The translations under genes and the position numbers were made by a program. A stretch of 64,000 bases of DNA. Origin: Mactra quadrangularis (taxonomy: Eukaryota; Mollusca; Bivalvia; Venerida; Mactridae). Positions within the stretch are counted from its first letter, which is position 1; each line of letters opens with the position of its first letter. Location of the stretch: NCBI GenBank assembly GCA_025267735.1, contig CM046307.1:434001-498000 (forward strand), written 5' to 3'. Below the pieces are notes generated by a model, which was given only the letters and a program-made list of their open reading frames with translations, had not been told where the DNA came from and did no database searches. Positions 21,851-31,926 of this stretch are shown here, in pieces.

Positions 21851-24800
21851 TTCTCTCGACTAAAACATATTTTTTTGGTTTTTCACCAATAAACAGAGAA
21901 GTTTATGTACAGGTAAGTTGTTTTTAACCATTTTTTCGTTTCTACCTTACTCTTAGGTGATCATTCGCAAGAAAAAGTATTCGTAAGCGTTTTAACCTTT
22001 GTTTACTATTTCGTCTGTATCGGCCTTGTCAAGGTGTGCGTTCATTTTTTGAAACAATAATTTTGATTAGATTTCGGTGAGTTAAAACTATATTTGTGCT
22101 TGAATCATTGAAATTCATTGTTAATGTAACATCTCGTAAGAGTTTATGGCCATTTAAGCTTCCTTTCGTGTAAAAATGCGCTGCTGTCAGTGCTGAAGAA
22201 GTCGCGTTTTCGTCCCAAGGACATTCGTACTTACGTCACGATGAAAAATATCACACAGAACAAATATTTTACGTTATAAAGTCGAATTAGAGTTTGACAA
22301 GTGCAGGGGGTAAAAACTTACCAAAGCCATTTTTGTATAGTCTGTTTAACAGGGCAGTATACGAAATACTGGTGTTATGCTCATGTCATGCTCCATTAAT
22401 ACTGAGATGTACTTGCCCAAAGTGACTGGGTTTCCACCTGGGCAAGTGAAAATAACATTTGATGGGCCCAAGTGGTGAGTATATTTAGAATACTTGGCTT
22501 CTCTAAATCTAAGCTACTGCATCAGTGAAAGCCTTGAAAAGTATATTTTAAAACAGCTAACTTAATTGAAATTTAGTTGTGTTGTATTCATTGGTTAAGT
22601 TTGAGGTGACCTTTAAGCTTCAATGCTGGGCCTGTAAAATCCATCTCTCAGAAATAATATTTAAGCAATATATCAGTAGCCTTGTCATCTAAATGTGCAA
22701 ATTGACCTAAAAAGGATTATGAATTAAATAACATTTTCATACATTTAACCTGTTAGCTGTAGCTTACTGCATTTATTATTTGCTCTTGATTCTTCTCAAT
22801 ATTTCAGCCAAAGGCCTCTATCCAGGGACACTTTTCTCAAATTTACATTCTTTTGTTTTTATTTTTAAAACAGAAACAATTGAATTAAGTTTAATTGTTT
22901 GTGTTTTACGGCGCACCAACACTGAAAGGTCCCATCGCGCCGAAATTGAATTAAGAATAAAAAGCAAATTAATGTTGCATTAAGAAAAATCTGTCAGGAT
23001 TTTTTTATATATCTGACAGTTGTAGTTAAGTTAATGAAGAGTGTATGTTTAATGTATTAATGTGCCTAGGATCTCTGTTTACATTCCTGCTAAAATAATG
23101 AAAGGGCTCAAACGTGGGTTGATATTAGCTTTTAGCCAGTAATTTAAAGCCACATGTCTAATCCAGTGTTTTGCAACTTGAATCATGATGAAAGAATATC
23201 AAAAAATACTGAACAAATTATTTCTTGACAAGTATCCTAAATGGTTCACAAGTTTGGCCAAAAACTGCTACTTCCACTCCTAGTTTGACTGTCAAACAAC
23301 CTACCTAGGCTACTGAACTAAATTTGGTCATAATTGACTTTGTAAAAAATGTAAAATAAACATTGTGAATAATTTCACTTCTGTTTTTTTGCAGACTTCA
23401 GCTGTGAAGATATATGAATATGACTTGAAGAGTTTTAAATATGTATGAAAAAATGTAACTAGTTTTTTAGAAAGATGAGGCTAGAACAAGCTGTGATAAG
23501 TAAGTAAATGTCCTTTAATAGTTCCAATTCCTGGAATTCATCCGAAAGATTTTGTGCTATGGCTTAAGCACATAGAATATCACTAAACATTGTTGGTATA
23601 ATATCGCAGTCAAGTGTGAATGTCATGACAAACCCTGTTCATATATAAACTGCAAAAATGAAGGTCAGAGTTGTGACCCCATTTGTTAAATATCAATTAA
23701 AATCACCCTGCTGAAAAAGGGTTTGCAATTCTTTTCAGCTTTTTTATGTCAAAACAAAAATATATCCAATAAAAAGTTGATTTAAAAGTTGTTTTAATTA
23801 TGAAATTTATATCAGCCTGTTTATGGTTGATCTTCACATACTTGATCCTTATTTTAACATATTTTTATTTCTAGGTTAAGTGTTAAGATATAAAAGAAGT
23901 GATATAGATTAAACTATGGTTCAGCCAGACCTGTCACCTGTGACTAAGAATGTTGTCATATAATAAACACTACTACAACAACTGCTTATGAAATCCATTG
24001 TACTCATATTGGATCCCTTGAGAGAATGTGATAACAATACTACTCATTTTAGCTTCATCTACTACTCGATGTTTTAATTCAACTAGCAATTTGACTTAGA
24101 TGTTCTTGAAATATTAGTTTCCATGGGTTTTGCGCTTCAATCAATAAAAGCTAGTCATTAAGTACTTGTCGACAGAGCTCTCAAACTGTACATCATGTAA
24201 CATGACTATATTTTTAGTTTATATGTAAATCTATTAATCATTTGATTGTTGTGATACAAGTTATGTGTTAATAAAATATGTTTTATATAATAAACTTTTC
24301 AGTTTTTTTCTTTAAATGTCTTAGGCTTGTAAAATATAAGCTTACATGTACAATGCAGGTAAAAGCAAGTATGTGTGAGTAGATTACAAATAGTTTTATA
24401 GAATATTCAGTTAATATTGAAGCCTAAGCCGTAGATTCTACCTTTGGCTGGAAAGTTGTTTTATGGAGTTGTTGTTTTAAATAATGACGATGAAACCATG
24501 GCACTATCCATTATAAAAATTCTGTCAATGTGACACCAACTTGTAGCCAGATTGCACATCCCATGTATGAAGGATAAAGTAAATGTAATACCAAGCTGAT
24601 GATAGGCCAACAGTATTTGCTGGGGTATGATAAAAGTTAACTTTTAACGACTGTTAACTCATTTCCAGTTATAAGTTAATTATTGGCTGTAATCCTCTTA
24701 ATGGTACTACAAATTACTGGCAAACTCATGTACAAACACGCACATTCAAATTTAAACGGTTGTAAGCCCTACAATGATGGTAAATTATAATTTGATATTT

Positions 24801-24889
24801 TCAAAATACAGAAAATGATGAGTCAAAACTGCATTATGTGTTGTTTCTTGATAAAAATAATTTCCAAAGAGATTATTAACTTAACCAGA
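21851..24889. other. No coding gene; possible spliced non-coding transcript (plus strand)
   Basis: No protein-coding frame is recognised. Splice-like signals are placed in order: 'acag/gtaagt' at 21912, 'ttttttgcag/actt' before 23395, 'gataa/gtaagt' near 23499, and 'tatttctag/gtta' before 23877, then AATAAA motifs near 24270-24290. Together they could define a three-exon non-coding RNA starting near 'gacgccatttt' (21840). Each signal is short and chance is a real alternative. Confidence 0.2.
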
Positions 24890-25105
24890 ATTCTGGTTAC
24901 GTTCGACAGCTCTTGTAAGTCGGTGAATGATCTAAGTCATCATGTAGGACAGTTGTCAGTCACTGACGAAGTATGCACCCAGTAGTTTGTTAACAGCTAA
25001 ATCCTGAGATAAAGCTTCTTCAGGAACAGTGAGTAGGTGGACTGACCGCTGTGATATAATCTATATAAAGTGTTGCCACAGCATAAAACCCAACAAAAAT
25101 TGAAT
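24890..25105 (+). mobile_element. SINE family A, 5' part decayed
   Basis: The core 'acagttgtcagtcactgac...aacagctaaatcctgagat' and tail 'gtggactgaccgctgtgatataa' end in 'aaaacccaacaaaaat'. The tRNA head is not clear. Confidence 0.8.
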
Positions 25106-25384
25106 AAGTCTAAAAACAATGAATACTCCAGTACTTTCAGTGCTTTGATTTTAAGTGTAGCGCTGCGAAGCGGCGGTAAACTTATTACGGTCATCTCGAC
25201 AGTCGTTTTAGATTTAGCCAACCGAAGTCTACGACAAAGTAGTTCTGTTGAACTTTACCACTACCACGCAGTTTTCTTTCATAGTATGTACAAATTGTCT
25301 TTCTTCAACGAAATAACAGACAAAAATGCATCATATGGAACATAAAATCATTTAAAATAGTCTGTCGCAAAACTTTTTTTATAT

Positions 25385-25474
25385 TGGGCACTTTTCACAA
25401 GGAAAGCGCTAATATGCTACAACAAATCGCTTTCAAAAAGCGCTAGCTAGCGATTGCCTTGTGGAACGTGCCCA
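25385..25474. mobile_element. 90-bp palindromic MITE
   Basis: It begins TGGGCACTTTTCACAAGG and ends CCTTGTGGAACGTGCCCA, with a further 'agcgct...agcgct' pairing inside. About 26 bases at each end are inverted repeats with a few mismatches. Confidence 0.7.
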
Positions 25475-25518
25475 TGGATGTATATGTATACGCGCAACGA
25501 TATTGAACTTTTTTTCTA

Positions 25519-25601
25519 TGACGTCACTCAATCCACGCTGTACATCGCCATTTTGCTGATCGATATTTCACTGTTACAACTCGTTGTATCTAATTAAACT
25601 G
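25519..25601 (+). promoter_or_regulatory. Candidate promoter and first exon with CRE site
   Basis: TGACGTCA (25519-25526) is followed 20 bases later by 'cgccatttt' and, at 25601, by a good splice donor (aact/gtaagt). No coding start follows within the putative exon. This would be a 5' non-coding exon if real. Low confidence because every piece is short. Confidence 0.25.
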
Positions 25602-28369
25602 TAAGTATTATTGCCTTTGTAATTGATTTGCATTGTATTTCACATTTGTTATGCTGTATGTTTTTCATTTTTCATCTTATGTGTCTCGCTATGTATGCTT
25701 TTCCGTAAGAGAGTATTTAACCAAATTAAAAATTAGGTCATACAGATTCAGAAGCTGAATGCTATTTTGTTTGTTTACTTTTGTCCGATAGGGGGGTCGA
25801 GCTATTGGTTTGTTTGTTGTTTTGATGTTTTATTTATAACATTGCTTAAAGTAGGTGTATCACGGCGTTCTTTAGTTTTAGGCTTCTTAAATTGAATGTC
25901 ATTCGAGTTGTTACGTTAAGGTTAGAGTACGTGATGCTTGTGTTAAATACGGACTGGAACGGAATACATTTGTACATGTATTTTAGCCTTTCCTTATTGT
26001 GGGAAGAGTTACTTAATCTAATTTTCTCACCTGCTTTTGTTGAATCATAGTTTCACCATTTGTACACAAACGGTCTTACTGACCATTGTACGGAGACGCT
26101 CAGCATCATGAGTAAAACTATTTATTAACCAGAAAACACGTGGCAATGTTTACATTCGAATTATTTCCCCATTCAACTGTACTGAACAAAAAGAGAATGT
26201 TTTTGTGTCTACTCAATAAGAATCAATTATCCAACCATCTATGCACTTTAAATTAAACCTTTTAATCAGCAGTTAACCTCTATCATTATCGCCGGTCCTA
26301 GGACCGGCAATATAAACAATTATCAAAATTTGAGCATTTTTGTGTCGACACCGGTTGCCTTAAGCAAATCAAAACGATGCATTTGAGGTCACGTGATGGA
26401 AAAAATAGCATCGAGTAGTCAAAGTAGGGGTGCGTGTATGGACTCGTCAACGCCGTGTTTTGTCGGGTTACCTGTTTGTATTACCAGAAAATACCATTAT
26501 TCATACCATGAAAGAGTACCAATTTCAAGAAAGTTGCAATATATGACCAGAAAACATGCATAACTGATTGTAACATGTTTATTTCTTTAAAAAAACCTCT
26601 CATTTGTTGAAAAAAACAAACCTATCTTCCCTACTTCCGAGCGAGTTTATTAATAAATATGAACGTTCGATTAGCTGCCGGAATGTAGGCAGAACATGTT
26701 CTTAAATCAAATATTCCGGTTTGCTAATCAATAAAACATAGTTTCTGTATGCCAAATGAGCAGGCGAGTTGTGAAGTCTACCATAATAATGCTTTTGTAC
26801 GTGCACGGTCGAAACATGTCTGGAAAGCACCTGTTCATTCGATGGTTTTAATCTGGCCTTACAGTGTGTAGAATTAATCAAACGCGCTTAATGTCTTACA
26901 TATCTTAATAAGGGCACTCCAATAGTTCATTTAGTTTAAATTCTACCATAATAATGCTAATTCCCGGTATTCTATAAGTAGACTCAATAGCTTTACATAT
27001 CGTTACCAGGGCGGTTTAAAACGCTGACGCATATTGCTTGAATTCTTTTACTGTTAGAAGAATACACGGCTAAGCGGCGACTTCAAGCATTTTTGGAAAT
27101 GCTAATACTTGTACCGTGTTTACATCTGTCATTCTGTACACAAACATTAAAAAAAAATCGAAAGTAGAATACACGGTTTGACTATGCATCTGTACCTTTA
27201 GAGGTTTAAAAGTACTTTGTATTTATGGATTATTATTCCCGTGAGTCTGTAGTCATAAACGATTATCTAGTTGACAATTTAATAATAATTGTAGCAAAAA
27301 CAGAAAAAAATACAATGGTTTTGTCGTCATATGCCGCACTATATTCTGTTAGATATCGAATTGTTGAATACTGTGAATGGTTGCGCGTCTTAGTACAGAG
27401 GTGATATTTTCACCTTCTATATTTAGAATGTAGTTTCACGAATAAATTGATAATCTCATCTTACATGTTTGTTCTTTGTTTACTGGCGATTTACATAATT
27501 ACAATATTACTTTTTAGTCATATAATTATGTACATTAATTTGTGGTCATAGTTTTCTTAATGTATTCATTTGAAATATTTTCATTATGTTCTTTTATTGA
27601 TTTCTTAATTTATCCGTATTACTATGTAGTGTTGTCATCCTAAAGCTATGATATATATATACATTTTGATCACTTAAAATAGCATCACCTTTAAAATATC
27701 TTCTTGAGCATGACTATTTTGAGTATTCTGAGATGTAAGTGTTATGTCTTGAATACATACACAAAACATTTTATTATCAATTATCAGTTTTTCTTGACTA
27801 CTAGCCTATTAAACTAGCACCAAGTAGAACTTAAGAGGTATCTGACATTATTTGCCTTGCAAGCTGGTCATAGCTATTTGGACCTGTAGGTTTGCAACTT
27901 AGAAATATACAAAAAGACTAGTAAGTTCAAGACTAGTACTTTAGTAAATTGTCTAAGACGTCTTTGATTGAATTTCCAATTATATAAAGTTGCAGATGTG
28001 CTGAAACTGCATTGATAATTATGAAAACCTGTATACTAATTGTCATAATAAATATTAATCACAAGATAACTAAATTTATTCTAAGCTCAATTAACAATGT
28101 AGTGTAATATGTTCTCTCTTTTTAGATGACTTCAACATCTAGAACAACGACTTATGACAAAACAATTAATTAAGAGTTGTTGTTGCCAATAAACCGAGCA
28201 GCTATAAAGGACAATAGAGATGGGGAAAATAAGCAGGCTGTGAATACTGTTTGTACTGAAGGAGATTATGTGATGAAGTTGATGTGTTATGATAACACAG
28301 AAATCAAATTCATAAAAGTACTTCTGTTGCATGTATATCTATGAAATATGTGTATGTCATTAGTACAAT
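25602..28369. other. No gene; scattered repeat pieces
   Basis: AT-rich. Pieces of 'cattctgtacacaaacggtc' (26055-26095, 27130-27147) and 'ttcaccttctatatttagaatg' (27408-27430) match the middle of the CpG-rich MITE at 12592-12650, so an older related element seems to be spread over this stretch. An 18-bp perfect palindrome (gccggtcctaggaccggc) is at 26291-26308. Confidence 0.4.
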
Positions 28370-28560
28370 ACAATACAATACAAATTCTTTTATTCTCTCA
28401 TTTCACATATACATGAATAAATGAGGTACATAAATAGATATAAATATTTTTACGAGGCACATGGTATGGATAGAAGTACATATATAATTCAACAATGTTA
28501 CATAATTATAAAGTACAGATAAGTGAAATCAAATAGGATACCATTCTCATTCCCAGAGAC

Positions 28561-28597
28561 TATCAAGACTCTCGATACTAGATCGAGAATCTTGATA
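28561..28597. repeat. Stem-loop in the LINE 3' UTR
   Basis: tatcaagactctcgat and atcgagaatcttgata form a 16-bp stem with one mismatch around a 5-base loop (actag). It lies about 170 bases before the TTGTA tail. Reverse transcriptases of several LINE clades recognise such 3' hairpins, so a role in template recognition is a fair guess. Confidence 0.75.
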
Positions 28598-28794
28598 ACC
28601 TCGGGGTACGAGAATATTAGGGTAGCAATCAGGAACTAATTTAATAAGTTATGTATTTATATATATATGTATTGGTGTCCTCTTAAGGGCACCGGAGAGT
28701 CATAATAATATAATGGTGCATTGAAATTATGTTATACAATTAGTAAATATTATTAGCTAAAACTAAGAATGTTATACATATAAGCAGTTCTTTA

Positions 28795-31700
28795 TCATAA
28801 AGATGATAAAATTATCTTAAGGAGTTTACACACATTGTTAAACTGTTGGGTTGATGAATTATTGAATAATTGATATAATTTGTACGTATTTGGACGTCTT
28901 ATGAAATACGGTTTCAGAAGTAGTTTTCTATCGTTTACAAATAAACTACACTCAAAGAGATAATGATATTCATCACCAAGTATATTGCAGGTACTACATA
29001 AACGTTGGTTATAAGGCAAACCATGCCAACTGCCTGTTTCAATGGGTAGTTTATGGTTGCGTGTTCTAAATTTGATGATGTAAGGTAGAAGAGTTTTGGG
29101 TATTTTGTTCAGATATTTTTCAAAGCCAAAAGATGTTTTAATTACTTTGTAAAACTGGCAACTATTAGAGTTTTCAATACTTGAAAACCATTCATTTATA
29201 AACAAATCCCTCAGTTTTTGTTTTATAGCTAGTTTTAACCATTTGTCGTTAGTCACAGACTGGGTATTCCATATGTCTGGGAAACCACATTTATTGATAA
29301 TGGCTTTTACCTTGTAAATCCAAGGAAAATTCTTTTTTTGTGTAGATACATTTAAATTAAGGAATGATTTATGCATAATACTATAAATAATGGAGGATAA
29401 CTTTGAAGGAACAGAATTTTGATTTGATATCAATTTAGTCCAAAAAGAGATAAATTTTACTTCAATGTCCAATCCCAAAGGGGTTTCACCAGTTTCTCCA
29501 TAAACAATACAATTAGGAGTAGATCTCTTTAATTTTAATACATATTTTAAAAACTTTAAGTGGATAGTTTCAATTACCTTGTTGTTACTGAATCCCCAGA
29601 TTTCAGCTCCATATAGAAGTATAGGTTTTACTGTTTTGTTAAACAAATCAATCTGTAAATCTACTGGTAATCCCAATCGATTTGCATTACGTAATAAACT
29701 GTACATAGCTCTAGTAGCTTGATTTGCAATTTGTTTTTTACAAAAGGTGAAGGAACCATTTTTGCTAAAGTAAATGCCTAAATATTTGTATTCGCTCACA
29801 ATATCTAAGTATTCGTGGTTAAAAGTGAATCGACAATTATTAAGTCTGGCTTTGGAAAAGATAACTATTTTCGATTTTGAAACATTGACGGTTAGCTTCC
29901 ATCTATCACAGTATTTTGAGTATATATCTAACGCAGACTGGAGGCCCGACTCCGAGTCTGATAAAATCACTGTATCGTCTGCATATAGTAAAATGAATAA
30001 TTTGAGATAGTTAGTTAATTCGGTATCGTATCTGTGGTCTGGTATGTTTATTGTATCGGTAAAGTTATGTTGATTAAAGAACTCTTCTAAATCGTTTAGA
30101 TATAATGAGAATAACAATGGGGACAGGTTTTCGCCTTGTCTGACCCCTATGTTTGAGTGAAAAAAGTTTGAGAGTTCGGAGTTAACGGATACACATGACT
30201 TAATATTTTGGTATATACTTTTAATAACATTCAAACATTTGCCATTAATATCGTAATGTAATAATTTTTGCCACAGGCCATTTCTCCAAACGGTGTCAAA
30301 CGCTTGTTTAAGATCTATGAAAGCACAATAAAGTTTTTTCCTACCATTATTTAAATATTGGATCAGATGCTGTAAAATAAACATATTGTCTGTAGTTGAA
30401 TATCCCTTCCTGAAACCCGCCTGAGTGTTTTTAATTAAATCATTGGATTCTATATAATTTGTTAATCGTTTGTTAATTATACATGTAAACAGTTTCCCAA
30501 GGCAACTTAGTAAGGTAATAGGCCTATAATTCTCTGGTTGTGCCGGATCGCCCTTATTTTTGTATATTGGGTTAATGATTCCTATTGTCCATGATTCTGG
30601 TATGATACCGGTATCAAATACTAAGTTGAACAATTTTACATATACATGTTTCATTAGACAGTATGTACTTTTTATATGTTCGTTGACAATATTATCATAG
30701 CCACAGGCTTTGTTATTATTTAATGATTTTACTGCTGATTCAATTTCCCTTTCAGTTATATTGCTGTTAATATGTTCATTAGAAGAATCAGTATGAATAG
30801 GCATTGTATCCGTCTCTGTTTCAATACAGGTATCATTAACGTCTCTAAAAAATGTGTAAAGGTCATCTAAATTTGCGTCACATTGTTTTGAGTTATTTCC
30901 GCGTAATATTTTCCAATATTTACTCGGATCGCTATGTTTTAAGTTTCTTAATTGTTTAATTGTCTTCGATTTACTTTTATTGTTGTACTTATTTAATGTT
31001 CGTTTGTAGATCTTACTTGTTTGCTTTAAATGTTCCTTATTTATATCAGTTTTCCTGATTTTGTACAAATATCTTGCTCTGTGAAAATTACGTCTAGCTT
31101 TCGTGCATTGACTTCCAAACCACGTGGGCAATTTGTTTTCTTTTCTATTAATATTACAGTTTTCATTGATATTATTGTTATGATAAGTTCCAAATGTCTG
31201 TTTTGACGCATTTAAAAATAATTCTGATATCATGTTGACGCTAGTATTAGCTGTTTCTTGATTGAAATGGCCATTTTGTTCAAGTAAACTTAATGAGTTA
31301 TAAATAGTTTCAATAACCTCATGGTCAATATTATTGACAAAATCATTGGTTTTAGTTTTATCCCATAATTTTACTTTAGGTACTCGCTTTTGATTTTCAT
31401 ACTCTATTACTGGATTCACAAAATTGAATTTAAGTGTAACAGGATTATGTACATCAGATAATAAATCGTTGAATTCATAGACATTTAACGATTCTATGTA
31501 TTTAAATAGATTCGAGGAACAAATAAAGTAATCTATATTACTTACACCCTTACACGTAGTGTTTCCGCATTTATCTCCCTTGACACGCCCGTTCAGTATA
31601 TACAAGTTATTCATTTTTAAAAAATCGATTAATCTATGTCCATAGTTATTTGTTGATTTATCGTTATTATTTCGATTTAATGAAATATTTGGAGCATCTT

Positions 31701-31926
31701 CGAACATAGACATTTCACGTTCATATTCGTCGTAAATATCTGTCATATTTTGGTTGCTAAGGAAATCTTTATCAGCATGTATAAAGTCCAGTAAACAACC
31801 CGTTCTACTATTTAAGTCGCCAAAAATGCACAGATGTGAAATTTGTCCGAGATTGAATTAAGGAACGTTTGAATATCAGCAAATGGGTCTTCTATAGCGT
31901 AATTAGAATTTTCTGGCGGTATATAT
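28795..31926 (-). pseudogene. LINE ORF2: C-terminal endonuclease, reverse transcriptase, CCHC-like tail
   Basis: A 983-codon stop-free stretch runs from 31746 to 28795. It opens with the last part of the endonuclease (SDVHNPVTLKF, a form of the SDH-x-P motif). The reverse transcriptase follows with 'NYRPITLLSCLGKLF', 'FIDLKQAFDTVWR', 'GVRQGENLSPLLFSLYLND' and the catalytic YADD at about 29972-29984. After it come 'YLGIYFSKNG', 'LYGAEIWG' and a C-terminal Cys/His set 'CSTCNILGDEYHYLFEC'. Just upstream (31926-31747) the coding sense continues in two frames, IPPENSNYAIEDPF and GDLNSRTG. They are separated by one frameshift near 31835-31845 and the endonuclease is therefore broken. The RT half looks young and intact. 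Confidence 0.92.

Noticed and set aside
29774..30010. Plus-strand frame inside the LINE
   Set aside because: A shadow of the reverse transcriptase on the other strand.
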